A stretch of 64,000 nucleotides of DNA from Pelomonas sp051857475 (GCF_051857475.1 NZ_JBPZGZ010000001.1:620001-684000), one strand, 5' to 3'; numbered from the stretch's first letter, positions 8,114-17,338 are shown. Notes: a model not told the origin generated them from the sequence alone. A program made the numbers and translations.

Positions 8114-9334
8114 ATGGACATGACCCCGCACTTCCCGATCTACCTCGACTACGGCGCGACGACGCCGTGCGACCCCCGCGTGGTGGACGCGATGATTCCC
8201 TGGTTGCGCGAGCATTTCGGCAACCCGGCATCGCGCAGCCACGCCTGGGGCTGGGAGGCGGAAGAGGCGGTCGAGAAGGCCCGCGAGCAGGTCGCGCTGC
8301 TGATCGGCGCCGACCCGCGCGAAATCGTCTGGACGTCCGGCGCGACCGAGTCCAACAACCTGGCGCTCAAGGGCGCCGCCCAGTTCTACAAGACCCGCGG
8401 CAAGCACCTGATCACGGTGAAGACCGAGCACAAGGCCGTGCTCGACACCATGCGTGAGCTGGAGCGCCAGGGCTTCGACGTGACCTATCTCGACGTGCTG
8501 GAAAACGGCCTCGTCGACCTGGAAGCCTTCAAGGCCGCCCTGCGCCCGGACACGATCCTGGCCTCGGTCATGTATGTCAACAACGAGATCGGCGTCATCC
8601 AGGACGTGGTCGCGTTGGGCAACATCTGCCGCGAGCGCGGCATCATCTTCCACGTCGACGCGGCCCAGGCCACCGGCAAGGTCGAGATCGACATGGCCCA
8701 GCTGCCCATCGACCTGATGAGCCTGGCCTCGCACAAGAGCTATGGCCCCAAGGGCATCGGCGCGCTCTATGTGCGCCGCAAGCCCCGCGTGCGGCTGGAG
8801 GCTCAGATGCACGGCGGCGGCCATGAGCGCGGCATGCGCTCGGGCACGCTGCCGGTGCACCAGATCGTCGGCATGGGCGAAGCCTTCCGCATCGCCCGTG
8901 AAGAGATGGGTGCCGAGAACGAACGCATCCGTGCGCTGCACAACAAGCTGATCCAGGGCCTCTCGGGCATCGAGCAGACCTTCATCAACGGCGACCTCGA
9001 GCGTCGCGTGCCGCATAACCTGAACATCTCGTTCAATTACGTCGAGGGCGAGTCCTTGATCATGGGTGTGAAGGGCCTGGCGGTGTCGTCGGGCTCGGCT
9101 TGCACGTCGGCCAGCCTGGAGCCCAGCTACGTGCTGCGCGCTCTCGGCCGCAGCGACGAACTGGCCCACAGCTCGCTGCGCATGACCATCGGCCGTTTCA
9201 CGACCGAAGAGGAAATCGACTACGCGATCAGCGTGCTGACCGACCGCGTGGCCAAGCTGCGCGAACTGTCCCCGCTTTGGGACATGTACAAGGACGGCAT
9301 CGACATCTCGACCATCCAGTGGGCTGCCCACTGA
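8114..9334 (+). CDS. iscS: cysteine desulfurase IscS
   Basis: A 406-residue PLP enzyme that takes sulfur from L-cysteine as a persulfide and passes it to IscU and to tRNA-thiolation partners. It starts PIYLDYGATTPCDPRVVDAM. The cofactor lysine lies in SLASHKSYGPKGIGALYVRR and the catalytic cysteine loop is SSGSACTSASLEPSYVLRAL. The C terminus ends SPLWDMYKDGIDISTIQW, as in group I IscS proteins. It lies 24 nt after iscR and 32 nt before iscU. Confidence 0.97.
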   Translation: MDMTPHFPIYLDYGATTPCDPRVVDAMIPWLREHFGNPASRSHAWGWEAEEAVEKAREQVALLIGADPREIVWTSGATESNNLALKGAAQFYKTRGKHLITVKTEHKAVLDTMRELERQGFDVTYLDVLENGLVDLEAFKAALRPDTILASVMYVNNEIGVIQDVVALGNICRERGIIFHVDAAQATGKVEIDMAQLPIDLMSLASHKSYGPKGIGALYVRRKPRVRLEAQMHGGGHERGMRSGTLPVHQIVGMGEAFRIAREEMGAENERIRALHNKLIQGLSGIEQTFINGDLERRVPHNLNISFNYVEGESLIMGVKGLAVSSGSACTSASLEPSYVLRALGRSDELAHSSLRMTIGRFTTEEEIDYAISVLTDRVAKLRELSPLWDMYKDGIDISTIQWAAH

Positions 9335-9366
9335 TCGCCCGTTGACTGTCGATTCAGGAGAACACC

Positions 9367-9759
9367 ATGGCATACAGCGAAAAGGTCGTTGACCACTACG
9401 AGAACCCCCGCAACGTCGGCAAGTTTGAAAACGGCGACGAAGACGTCGGCACCGGCATGGTCGGCGCCCCGGCCTGCGGCGACGTGATGAAGCTGCAGAT
9501 CAAGGTCAATCCGCAGACCGGCCTCATCGAGGACGCCAAGTTCAAGACCTATGGCTGCGGTTCGGCCATCGCCTCCAGCTCGCTGGTGACCGAATGGGTC
9601 AAAGGCAAGAGCCTGGACGAGGCGCTGACGATCAAGAACACTCAGATCGCCGAAGAACTGGCCCTGCCGCCGGTCAAGATCCACTGCTCCATCCTGGCCG
9701 AAGACGCCATCAAGGCGGCGGTGGACGACTATCGCGCCAAGCACGCGCAGACCGCCTGA
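9367..9759 (+). CDS. iscU: Fe-S cluster scaffold IscU
   Basis: A 130-residue scaffold on which [2Fe-2S] clusters are built from IscS-derived sulfur. The three ligand cysteines occur in GAPACGDVMKLQI, KTYGCGSAIASSSL and KIHCSILAEDAIKAA. The HscA recognition motif LPPVK is intact immediately before the third cysteine. A good AGGAG site precedes the ATG. Confidence 0.98.
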   Translation: MAYSEKVVDHYENPRNVGKFENGDEDVGTGMVGAPACGDVMKLQIKVNPQTGLIEDAKFKTYGCGSAIASSSLVTEWVKGKSLDEALTIKNTQIAEELALPPVKIHCSILAEDAIKAAVDDYRAKHAQTA

Positions 9760-9762
9760 GCC

Positions 9763-10086
9763 ATGTCCGTCACGCTCACCGAAGCTGCAGCCCGCCACGT
9801 CAAGCGCTACATCGCCAAGCGTGGCAAGGGCGTGGGTGTGCGCCTGGGCGTGAAGACGACCGGCTGCTCGGGCTTGGCCTACAAGCTTGAGTATGCCGAC
9901 GACGTGGCGCCCGAGGACGTGGTCTTCGAAGGCCATGAGGTCAAGATCCTCATCGACCCCAAGAGCCTGCCTTACCTGGACGGCACCGAGTTGGACTTCG
10001 TCCGCGAAGGCCTCAACGAAGGCTTCAAGTTCCGCAATCCGCGCGAGAAAGACAAGTGCGGCTGCGGCGAGTCCTTCCGTGTCTGA
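9763..10086 (+). CDS. iscA: Fe-S cluster assembly protein IscA
   Basis: A 107-residue A-type carrier involved in [4Fe-4S] maturation. The invariant cysteines are in TGCSGLAYKLEY and the C-terminal CGCGESF pair. It starts 3 nt after the iscU stop, so translation is likely coupled. A strong intrinsic terminator follows before hscB. Confidence 0.97.
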   Translation: MSVTLTEAAARHVKRYIAKRGKGVGVRLGVKTTGCSGLAYKLEYADDVAPEDVVFEGHEVKILIDPKSLPYLDGTELDFVREGLNEGFKFRNPREKDKCGCGESFRV

Positions 10087-10106
10087 GATTCGCTGACTCG
10101 ACGACA

Positions 10107-10137
10107 GGCGCGGTGAGAACCGCGCCTTTTGCTTTTT
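10107..10137 (+). terminator. intrinsic terminator between iscA and hscB
   Basis: GGCGCGGT (10107-10114), a GAGA loop, and the exact complement ACCGCGCC (10119-10126), followed by TTTTGCTTTTT. This is a textbook Rho-independent terminator inside an otherwise continuous isc operon, so hscBA-fdx are probably expressed at a lower level than iscRSUA. Confidence 0.85.
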
Positions 10138-10146
10138 CACCTCGCC

Positions 10147-10665
10147 ATGCGCCTGACCGACAACGACTTCCAGCTCTTCGGCCTGCCTGAAACGCAGGCC
10201 CAGGACAGCGCCGCCATTGCCGCGCGCTGCAAGTCGCTGCAGGCTGAAGTCCACCCGGACCGGTTCGCGGCCGAAGGCGCCGCCGCCCAGCGAGTCGCCA
10301 TGCAATGGGCCATGCGCGTCAACGAGGCCTACCAGCGCCTGAAGGACCCGCTCAAGCGCGCAGCCTATTTGTGCGAACTGCGCGGCGCGCCGGTGGGGGC
10401 CGAGACCAACACGCAGATGCCGGCCGCCTTCCTGATGCAGCAGATGGAGTGGCGCGAGGCGCTGGACGAAGCCAGCGGCGAGTCCGCCCTCGAAGCTCTC
10501 GACGCCGGTGCGGCGCAGGCTGAAGCCGCCGCGCTCGCGCAGGCTCAACAACTGCTCGACAACAACAACGACGCGCCGGCGGCAGCCGCGCAGGTGAGGG
10601 CGCTGATGTTCATCCAGCGTTTCCGCGCCGATATCGACCAGCGCCTCGCGGCGCTCGACGCCTGA
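10147..10665 (+). CDS. hscB: co-chaperone HscB
   Basis: A 172-residue J-domain protein that brings IscU to HscA and stimulates its ATPase. It begins MRLTDNDFQLFGL and carries the J-domain motif HPDRFA; a C-terminal helical domain holds QMEWREALDEA, the IscU-binding region. The ATG at 10147 is chosen over an upstream TTG that lies inside the terminator T-run. It sits 2 nt before hscA. Confidence 0.95.
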   Translation: MRLTDNDFQLFGLPETQAQDSAAIAARCKSLQAEVHPDRFAAEGAAAQRVAMQWAMRVNEAYQRLKDPLKRAAYLCELRGAPVGAETNTQMPAAFLMQQMEWREALDEASGESALEALDAGAAQAEAAALAQAQQLLDNNNDAPAAAAQVRALMFIQRFRADIDQRLAALDA

Positions 10666-10667
10666 CC

Positions 10668-12512
10668 ATGGCTCTCCTCCAGATCTCCGAACCCGGCGCT
10701 TCGCCCGACCCGCACCAGCGCCGCATCGCCGTCGGCATTGACCTCGGCACGACGCATTCCCTGGTCGCCTCCGTGCGCCATGGCGTGGCTGAATGCCTGC
10801 CCGACGAACAAGGCCGCGTCATCCTGCCGTCGGCCGTGCGCTATCTGCCCGAAGGCCGCCGCCAGATCGGCGCCGACGCGCTGGCCGCCCAGGCCGAAGA
10901 CCCCGAGAACACCATCGTCTCGGTCAAGCGCTTCATGGGCCGCAGCCTCGCCGATGTCGCCAACCGCGAGCATCTGCCCTACCAGTTCGAAGACCGCCCC
11001 GGCATGCTGGCCATCGCGACGCGTGACGGCGTGAAGAGCCCCGTGGAGGTGTCGGCCGAGATCCTGGCCACGCTGCGTTTCCGTGCCGAAGACAGCTTTG
11101 TCGACGACCTCTTCGGTGCCGTCATCACCGTGCCAGCCTATTTCGACGATGCCCAGCGCCAGGCCACCAAGGACGCCGCCGAGCTGGCCGGCCTCAAGGT
11201 GCTGCGCCTCATCAACGAACCGACCGCCGCAGCCATCGCCTACGGCCTGGACAACGCCAGCGAAGGCCTCTACGCCGTCTATGACCTGGGCGGCGGCACC
11301 TTCGACATCTCGCTGCTGCGCCTCACGCGCGGCGTCTTCGAGGTCGTCGCGACCGGTGGCGATGCAGCCCTGGGTGGTGACGACTTCGACCGTGCGCTGG
11401 CTGACTGGGCGCTGGGCGGCCGGGCCGTCGAATCGGCCCACGACAAGCGCGCCGTCCTCGTCGCCGCGCGTGCGGCCAAGGAAGCCCTGTCGGATGCGGA
11501 GTCGACCGAACTGGTTGCCGCGCTGGATGGCGGCGAGCTGCGCGTGACCGTCACTCGCGCTCAATTCGAAGAACTGTCCCAGCCGCTGATCGCCAAGACG
11601 CTGTCTTCCGTGAAGCGCGTGCTGCGTGATGCCAAGGTCAAGGCGGCAGACGTCGCAGGCACGGTCATGGTCGGTGGCTCGACGCGCATGCCGGTCGTGC
11701 GCCGCGCGGTCAGCGAGCTGTTCGGCCGCGAGGTGCTGACCAATCTGAACCCCGACGAAGTCGTCGCTCTGGGGGCGGCCATCCAGGCCAACCAGCTTGC
11801 CGGCAATGCCGCCGATGGCGAAATCCTGCTGCTGGACGTGATCCCGCTGTCGCTGGGCCTGGAGACCATGGGCGGCCTGGTCGAGCGCGTCATCGAGCGC
11901 AACTCGACCATCCCCGTCGCCAAGGCCCAGGACTTCACCACCTTCAAGGACGGCCAGACGGCCATGGCCGTCCATGTCGTGCAGGGCGAACGCGAGCTGG
12001 TCAGTGAATGCCGGTCGCTGGCGCGCTTCGAGCTGCGCGGCATCCCGCCCATGGTGGCCGGCGCCGCGCGCATCCGTGTCAGCTTCCAGGTCGATGCCGA
12101 TGGCCTGCTCAGCGTGTCGGCCGAGGAACTCACATCGGGCGTGCAGGCGGCCATCACCGTCAAGCCCAGCTACGGTCTGGGCGACGATGAGATCGCCAAC
12201 ATGCTGAAGGACGGTTTTGCCAGCGCCGAGGGCGACATGGCAGCGCGCAAGCTGCGCGAAGCCAAGGTCGAGGCCGAGCGCATGATCCTGGCGACGCGCA
12301 GTGCTTTGGCTGTGGATGGCGACCTGCTGCCCGAAGCCGAACGCGTGGCGCTGGAAGCCCGCCTGTCGGCTCTGGCCAAGATGGACGGTGATGCCGATGC
12401 CATCGACGCCGCCGTGAAGGCCCTGGCCGAAGCGACCGAAGGCTTTGCCGCCGAACGCATGAACCGCAGCATTGCCCGCGCCCTGACCGGCCGCAATGTC
12501 TCGGCGCTCTGA
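10668..12512 (+). CDS. hscA: Hsp70-class chaperone HscA
   Basis: A 614-residue specialised Hsp70 that helps transfer clusters from IscU. The nucleotide-binding domain contains GIDLGTTHSLVA, the EPTAAAIAYGL loop and DLGGGTFDIS. The substrate domain has LLLDVIPLSLGLETMGG. The N-terminal leader before RIAVGIDLGTT and the shorter C-terminal lid are typical of HscA rather than DnaK. Position between hscB and fdx confirms the call. Confidence 0.97.
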   Translation: MALLQISEPGASPDPHQRRIAVGIDLGTTHSLVASVRHGVAECLPDEQGRVILPSAVRYLPEGRRQIGADALAAQAEDPENTIVSVKRFMGRSLADVANREHLPYQFEDRPGMLAIATRDGVKSPVEVSAEILATLRFRAEDSFVDDLFGAVITVPAYFDDAQRQATKDAAELAGLKVLRLINEPTAAAIAYGLDNASEGLYAVYDLGGGTFDISLLRLTRGVFEVVATGGDAALGGDDFDRALADWALGGRAVESAHDKRAVLVAARAAKEALSDAESTELVAALDGGELRVTVTRAQFEELSQPLIAKTLSSVKRVLRDAKVKAADVAGTVMVGGSTRMPVVRRAVSELFGREVLTNLNPDEVVALGAAIQANQLAGNAADGEILLLDVIPLSLGLETMGGLVERVIERNSTIPVAKAQDFTTFKDGQTAMAVHVVQGERELVSECRSLARFELRGIPPMVAGAARIRVSFQVDADGLLSVSAEELTSGVQAAITVKPSYGLGDDEIANMLKDGFASAEGDMAARKLREAKVEAERMILATRSALAVDGDLLPEAERVALEARLSALAKMDGDADAIDAAVKALAEATEGFAAERMNRSIARALTGRNVSAL

Positions 12513-12524
12513 AAGAACACGACC

Positions 12525-12863
12525 ATGCCCGTCATCAAGATCCTTCCGCACGCCGAGTACTGCCCGGACGGCGCCAGCATCACCGCCGAGCCCGGCACCT
12601 CGATCTGCGAAGCGCTGCTGGCCCACCACATCGACATCGAGCACGCCTGCGACCAGGTCTGCGCCTGCACGACCTGCCACGTCATCGTGCGCGAGGGCGG
12701 CCGCTCCCTCTCCGAGATGGAAGAGGACGAGGAAGACATGCTGGACCGCGCCTGGGGGCTGGAGCCCGACTCGCGCCTGTCCTGCCAGGCCTTGCTGCGC
12801 CAGCAGGACGTAACGGTCGAGATTCCCAAGTACTCGATCAACCACGCCAAGGAAGGCAAGTGA
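12525..12863 (+). CDS. fdx: ISC-type [2Fe-2S] ferredoxin
   Basis: A 112-residue ferredoxin supplying electrons for cluster assembly. The ligands are in EHACDQVCACTTCHVIV plus a distal cysteine in DSRLSCQALL. EEDEEDMLDRAWGL is the acidic patch typical of adrenodoxin-like Fdx. It closes the isc operon; no iscX follows, and tsaD starts 5 nt after its stop. Confidence 0.96.
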   Translation: MPVIKILPHAEYCPDGASITAEPGTSICEALLAHHIDIEHACDQVCACTTCHVIVREGGRSLSEMEEDEEDMLDRAWGLEPDSRLSCQALLRQQDVTVEIPKYSINHAKEGK

Positions 12864-12868
12864 ATTCC

Positions 12869-13900
12869 ATGCAGCGCGTCCTCGGCTTCGAGTCGTCCTG
12901 CGACGAGACCGGGGTTGCGCTGGTCGAGGTGGACGGCGACAAGCCGCCTCGCCTCGTGGCTCAGGCTTTGCACAGCCAGATCAGCATGCACCAGGCCTAT
13001 GGTGGCGTCGTGCCCGAGCTGGCTTCGCGCGACCATGTGCGCCGCGTGCTGCCGCTGACGCGGGAAGTGCTGTCGCAGGCCGGTCTGGCCCTGCATGACG
13101 TGGACCTGGTGGCGTATACGCAGGGCCCCGGCCTCGCAGGTGCGCTGCTCGTGGGCGCGGGCGTTGCCGTGTCGCTGGCGGCGGCGCTGGACGTGCCGGC
13201 CCTGCCGGTCCACCACCTCGAAGGGCATCTGCTGTCGCCCTTTCTGTCAGCCGATCCGCCGGAGTTCCCCTTCGTCGCGTTGCTGGTCAGCGGCGGCCAC
13301 ACGCAGCTGATGCGTGTGGATGATGTGGGCTCCTACGAGATCCTCGGCGAGACCATCGACGACGCGGCCGGCGAGGCTTTCGACAAGAGCGCCAAGCTGC
13401 TGGGCCTGCCTTATCCCGGTGGCCCGCATCTGGCGCGCATGGCCGAGTTCGGCAACCCCGACGCCTATGCGTTGCCGCGCCCGCTGCTGCACAGCGGCAA
13501 GCCGGATTTCAGCTTCGCCGGCCTGAAGACCGCGGTGCTGACGCAGGTGAAGAAGATTGGCGACTCACCTTGCGATCAAACCAAGGCCGACCTCGCCGCA
13601 TCGACGCAGGCGGCCATCGTCGAGGTGCTGGTGAAGAAGTCGCTGCTGGCGCTGAAGGAGACGGGGCTGAAGCGCATCGTCGTGGCCGGCGGCGTGGGCG
13701 CGAACGCCAAGCTGCGTGAGCAACTGAACGCCGCCTGCGCCAAGCGGGGCGTGCGCGTGCACTACCCCGAGCTGTCGCTGTGCACCGACAACGGCGCCAT
13801 GATCGCGATGGCCGCCGCGCTGCGGGTGCAGCGCGGCATGGCCCAGCCCAGACAGGACGGCGGCTTCGAGGTCCGCCCGCGCTGGGAGCTTGGAAGCTGA
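12869..13900 (+). CDS. tsaD: tRNA N6-adenosine threonylcarbamoyltransferase
   Basis: A 343-residue enzyme that, with TsaB and TsaE, transfers threonylcarbamoyl to A37 of ANN-decoding tRNAs. It begins VLGFESSCDETGVALVE and has the metal-binding HHLEGH motif, LLVSGGHTQLM, and the late GGVGANAKLRE and CTDNGAMIAMAAA segments. The ATG at 12869 is preferred over a GTG at 12860 that overlaps fdx. It probably rides on the isc transcript. Confidence 0.97.
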   Translation: MQRVLGFESSCDETGVALVEVDGDKPPRLVAQALHSQISMHQAYGGVVPELASRDHVRRVLPLTREVLSQAGLALHDVDLVAYTQGPGLAGALLVGAGVAVSLAAALDVPALPVHHLEGHLLSPFLSADPPEFPFVALLVSGGHTQLMRVDDVGSYEILGETIDDAAGEAFDKSAKLLGLPYPGGPHLARMAEFGNPDAYALPRPLLHSGKPDFSFAGLKTAVLTQVKKIGDSPCDQTKADLAASTQAAIVEVLVKKSLLALKETGLKRIVVAGGVGANAKLREQLNAACAKRGVRVHYPELSLCTDNGAMIAMAAALRVQRGMAQPRQDGGFEVRPRWELGS

Positions 13901-13925
13901 CGCGCAAGCGTCAGCGCTCCGCGGC

Positions 13926-14315
13926 TCAGTTGACCGTCAGTTGGCCGCCGTTTTCGGCGACGCGCTTGACCAGGTTCAGCGTCAGCACGCCATTCTCGAA
14001 ACGGGCCTGCGACTGGGTCTGGTCGATCTCGACCGGCAGCGAGAAGCTGCGGGCATAGCTGGCGGCGCGGCGCTCGCGGTAGAGCAGGCGGGAGCCGTCG
14101 GTCGGCGCAGCGGCTTCAGCAGTGGCGGTTTCGATGTGCACGCGGCGGCCTTCGATGCGGACCTTGACGGCTTCCTTGGTCACGCCGGGCATGTCGACAG
14201 TGACGCTGTAGGCCTTGTCGTCTTCGCTGACGTCAAGAGCCGGGGTGCGGGCGACGTCGGCGTCGAACTGGCGCAGGGCACGGGCGACTTGGCGGGGATG
14301 GGTCAGATAGAACAT
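13926..14315 (-). CDS. small heat shock protein (Hsp20 family)
   Basis: A 129-residue alpha-crystallin-type holdase that keeps unfolding proteins soluble. The core contains YSVTVDMPGVTKEAVKVRIEG and the closing strand RFENGVLTLNLVKR. The N-terminal arm is short. A sigma-32-type promoter lies 63 bp upstream, consistent with heat-shock control. It is convergent with tsaD. Confidence 0.92.
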   Translation of the reverse strand: MFYLTHPRQVARALRQFDADVARTPALDVSEDDKAYSVTVDMPGVTKEAVKVRIEGRRVHIETATAEAAAPTDGSRLLYRERRAASYARSFSLPVEIDQTQSQARFENGVLTLNLVKRVAENGGQLTVN

Positions 14316-14377
14316 GGGGAATCAACTCCGTTGGTTTGCGCTGCTGAACCAGTCGGGAGCAGCACCCGATGACCCGG

Positions 14378-14405
14378 AGATGTGGCGGTGCGAGGGTGCT
14401 TCAAG
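14378..14405 (-). promoter_or_regulatory. sigma-32-type heat-shock promoter of hsp20
   Basis: On the minus strand CTTGAAG (14405-14399), 13 bp, then CCACATCT (14385-14378). This matches the sigma-32 consensus CTTGAAA - N11-16 - CCCCATNT at nearly every position. The transcript would have a leader of roughly 55 nt. Confidence 0.75.
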
Positions 14406-14515
14406 GGCTGTTTTTGAGTTGGCGCAGAGATGTCACGCATTTGCAGGGCAGGGCGGTTTTGGCTCTTGAAACCCTCCTTGGGCGCCCCACGTCCGCCCGC
14501 TTGGCCTGCCGCGGT

Positions 14516-14544
14516 TTGGGGCTCCCGCCGCTTTGGGCTAGAAT
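14516..14544 (+). promoter_or_regulatory. sigma-70 promoter for rpsO
   Basis: TTGGGG at 14516-14521, a 17-bp spacer, and TAGAAT at 14539-14544. The resulting leader of about 150 nt before rpsO leaves room for S15-dependent autoregulatory structure. The rest of the 14406-14700 gap holds no gene I can support. Confidence 0.6.
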
Positions 14545-14700
14545 CCGCGAGTTCTGCGTACTGGACATCCGGTACACAGGGCACCAGCACGGCTCGGGGT
14601 GGTTTCCCCCGTGTCCGCAAGTCAACCCCGGAAACCGTCTGCGGCAGCACCAGCAGTTGTGCCTTGCCCGGCCGGACTTCCGAAACCTTTTGGAAAACAA

Positions 14701-14967
14701 ATGTCCATCGCCGAAAAGAAGGCCGAGATCGTCAAGGCCAACGCACGCAGCGCCAATGACACCGGCAGCCCCGAAGTCCAGGTTGCCCTGCTGACCGCCC
14801 GCATCAACGACCTGACCCCCCACTTCAAGACCCACGCCAAGGATCACCACGGCCGCCGCGGTCTGCTGAAGATGGTCAACACGCGCAAGAGCTTGCTGGC
14901 CTACCTGAAGCGCGTCGATTCCAGCCGCTACGTCGCGCTGATCGCCAAGCTGGGTCTGCGCAAGTAA
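14701..14967 (+). CDS. rpsO: 30S ribosomal protein S15
   Basis: An 88-residue primary 16S rRNA-binding protein. It contains GSPEVQVALLTARINDLTPHFKTH and the helix DHHGRRGLLKMVNTRKSLLAYLKR, the rRNA-binding signature. The frame is open further upstream, but the ATG at 14701 gives the exact family length. It forms the usual rpsO-pnp pair. Confidence 0.98.
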   Translation: MSIAEKKAEIVKANARSANDTGSPEVQVALLTARINDLTPHFKTHAKDHHGRRGLLKMVNTRKSLLAYLKRVDSSRYVALIAKLGLRK

Positions 14968-14985
14968 TTCCCCGAATCCGACACG

Positions 14986-15023
14986 GAGCCTGTCTGGTCC
15001 TCAAGCCCAGTACAGGCTCTTTG
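14986..15023 (+). terminator. probable terminator after rpsO
   Basis: GAGCCTGT (14986-14993) pairs with ACAGGCTC (15012-15019) across an 18-nt loop, followed by a short TTTG. The stem is good but the T tract is short, so partial read-through into pnp is likely. Confidence 0.5.
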
Positions 15024-15059
15024 TCCATCTGCCGGAACCGAGCTGACGTGGTGTCGGAT

Positions 15060-15094
15060 CATTCCAAGACGGTTTGCTGAACCGCCCTGGAATG
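15060..15094 (+). promoter_or_regulatory. hairpin in the pnp leader
   Basis: CATTCCA (15060-15066) pairs with TGGAATG (15088-15094), and inside it CGGTT (15070-15074) pairs with AACCG (15080-15084). In enterobacteria a double-stranded pnp leader is cut by RNase III and then used by PNPase to repress its own message. This element is in the equivalent place; the mechanism here is inferred. Confidence 0.55.
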
Positions 15095-15170
15095 GCATCT
15101 GGACCAAACCCAGCCTCTGTCCCGGTTCCTCCGAGCGCCCGAAGGCGCTCACCACAACCAGGAGATGAGC

Positions 15171-17327
15171 ATGTCCATTTTCAACAAGGTCACGAAGTCC
15201 TTCCAATGGGGCCGCCACAACGTCGTGCTGGAAACGGGTGAGATCGCCCGCCAGTCCACCGGCGCCGTCCTCGTCAACATCGAAGGCACCGTCGTGCTGG
15301 CCACCGTGGTCGCCAAGACCGAAGCCAAGGCCGGCCAGGACTTCTTCCCGCTGACCGTCGACTACCTCGAGAAGACCTATGCCGCCGGCAAGATCCCCGG
15401 CAGCTTCTTCAAGCGTGAAGGCCGCCCGAGCGAGCACGAGACGCTGACCAGCCGCTTGATCGACCGCCCGATCCGCCCGCTGTTCCCCGAAGGCTTCTTC
15501 AATGAAGTTCAGGTCGTCATCCACGTGGTGAGCCTGAACCCCGAAGTGCAGGCCGACATCGCCGCCATGATCGGCACGTCCGCCGCCCTGGCCATCTCCG
15601 GCATCCCCTTCAACGGCCCGATCGGCGCCGCCCGCGTGGGCTACATCAACGGCGAATACCTGCTGAACCCCAGCAAGTCCGAGCTGGTCAACAGCCAGAT
15701 GGACCTGGTCGTCGCCGGCACGCAAAGCGCCGTGCTGATGGTCGAATCCGAGGCCTCCGGCCTGTCGGAGGAGGTCATGCTGGCCGCCGTGGTCTACGGC
15801 CACGAGCAGGGCAATGTCGCCATCGCCGCGATCAATGAGCTGGTCAAGCAAGCCGGCAAGCCGGCCTGGAACTGGACCGCTCCCGCCAAGGACGAAGCCT
15901 TCATCGCCAAGGTCAACGCCCTGGCCGAAGGCCCCCTGCGCGAGGCCTACCAGATCCGCTCCAAGCAGGCCCGCACGCAAGCCTGCCGCGCCGCTTCGTC
16001 CAATGTGTTCGCTGCGCTGTCGGCTGAAGGCGTGTCCTTCGACAAGGTCGAAGTCGAAGGCCTGCTGTTCGAGATCGAAGCCCGCATCGTGCGCAGCCAG
16101 ATCCTGGCCGGCGAGCCGCGCATCGACGGCCGCGACACCCGCACCGTGCGCCCCATCGAGATCAGCAACGGCATCCTGCCGCGCACCCACGGCTCTGCCC
16201 TGTTCACGCGTGGCGAGACCCAGGCCCTGGTCGTCGCGACCCTGGGCACGGACCGTGACGCCCAACGCATCGACGCGCTGGACGGCGAGTTCGAAGACCG
16301 CTTCATGATGCACTACAACATGCCCCCCTTCGCCACCGGCGAGACCGGTCGTGTGGGCTCGCCCAAGCGCCGCGAGATTGGTCATGGGCGGCTTGCGAAG
16401 CGCGCGCTGATCGCTGCGCTGCCGAGCAAGGAAGACTTCCCCTACTCGCTGCGCGTGGTCTCGGAAATCACCGAGTCCAACGGCTCCTCGTCGATGGCAT
16501 CCGTCTGTGGCGGCTGCCTGGCGCTGATGGACGCCGGCGTGCCGATGAAGGCCCACGTGGCCGGCATCGCCATGGGCCTGATCAAGGACGCCAACCGCTT
16601 CGCCGTGCTGACCGACATCCTGGGTGACGAAGATCATCTGGGCGACATGGACTTCAAGGTGGCCGGCACGACGACCGGCATCACCGCCCTGCAGATGGAC
16701 ATCAAGATCCAGGGCATCACCAAGGAAATCATGCAGGTCGCCCTGGCTCAGGCCAAGGAAGCCCGCCTGCACATCCTGGGCAAGATGGTCGAAGCCATGG
16801 GCAGCGCCAACACCGAGGTGTCGCAGTTCGCCCCGCGCCTGTACACGATGAAGATCAACCCGGAGAAGATCCGTGACGTCATCGGCAAGGGCGGCGCCAC
16901 CATCCGCGCGCTGACCGAAGAGACCGGCACGACCATCGACATCGGCGAAGACGGCACCATCACCATCGCCTCGACGGACGCCGAGAAAGCCGAAATGGCC
17001 AAGAAGCGCATCGCCGAGATCACGGCCGAAGTCGAAGTCGGCAAGGTCTACGAAGGCCCGATCACCAAGATCCTGGACTTCGGTGCCCTCGTCAACCTGC
17101 TGCCCGGCAAGGACGGCCTGCTGCACATCAGCCAGATCGCCCACCAGCGCGTCGAGAAGGTGACGGACTTCCTGCAGGAAGGCCAGGTCGTCAAGGTCAA
17201 GGTGCTCGAGACCGACGAGAAGGGCCGCATCAAGCTGTCCATGAAGGCGCTGATCGACCGCGAAGCTGCCCCGGTCCAGGCTCCGGCCGCTCCGGCTGCC
17301 GACGATACGCCGCCCGCAGCCGAGTAA
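15171..17327 (+). CDS. pnp: polyribonucleotide nucleotidyltransferase
   Basis: A 718-residue phosphorolytic 3'-5' exoribonuclease. Two RNase PH-like domains contain FFKREGRPSEHETLTSRLID and SPKRREIGHGRLAKRAL. The KH domain motif DVIGKGGATIRALTEETG and a terminal S1 domain (EGPITKILDFGALVNLLPG) follow. The ATG at 15171 is preferred because AGGAG (15160-15164) would abut the earlier in-frame ATG at 15165. A short Ala/Pro tail ends the protein. Confidence 0.97.
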   Translation: MSIFNKVTKSFQWGRHNVVLETGEIARQSTGAVLVNIEGTVVLATVVAKTEAKAGQDFFPLTVDYLEKTYAAGKIPGSFFKREGRPSEHETLTSRLIDRPIRPLFPEGFFNEVQVVIHVVSLNPEVQADIAAMIGTSAALAISGIPFNGPIGAARVGYINGEYLLNPSKSELVNSQMDLVVAGTQSAVLMVESEASGLSEEVMLAAVVYGHEQGNVAIAAINELVKQAGKPAWNWTAPAKDEAFIAKVNALAEGPLREAYQIRSKQARTQACRAASSNVFAALSAEGVSFDKVEVEGLLFEIEARIVRSQILAGEPRIDGRDTRTVRPIEISNGILPRTHGSALFTRGETQALVVATLGTDRDAQRIDALDGEFEDRFMMHYNMPPFATGETGRVGSPKRREIGHGRLAKRALIAALPSKEDFPYSLRVVSEITESNGSSSMASVCGGCLALMDAGVPMKAHVAGIAMGLIKDANRFAVLTDILGDEDHLGDMDFKVAGTTTGITALQMDIKIQGITKEIMQVALAQAKEARLHILGKMVEAMGSANTEVSQFAPRLYTMKINPEKIRDVIGKGGATIRALTEETGTTIDIGEDGTITIASTDAEKAEMAKKRIAEITAEVEVGKVYEGPITKILDFGALVNLLPGKDGLLHISQIAHQRVEKVTDFLQEGQVVKVKVLETDEKGRIKLSMKALIDREAAPVQAPAAPAADDTPPAAE

Positions 17328-17338
17328 ATCGACGGGCG

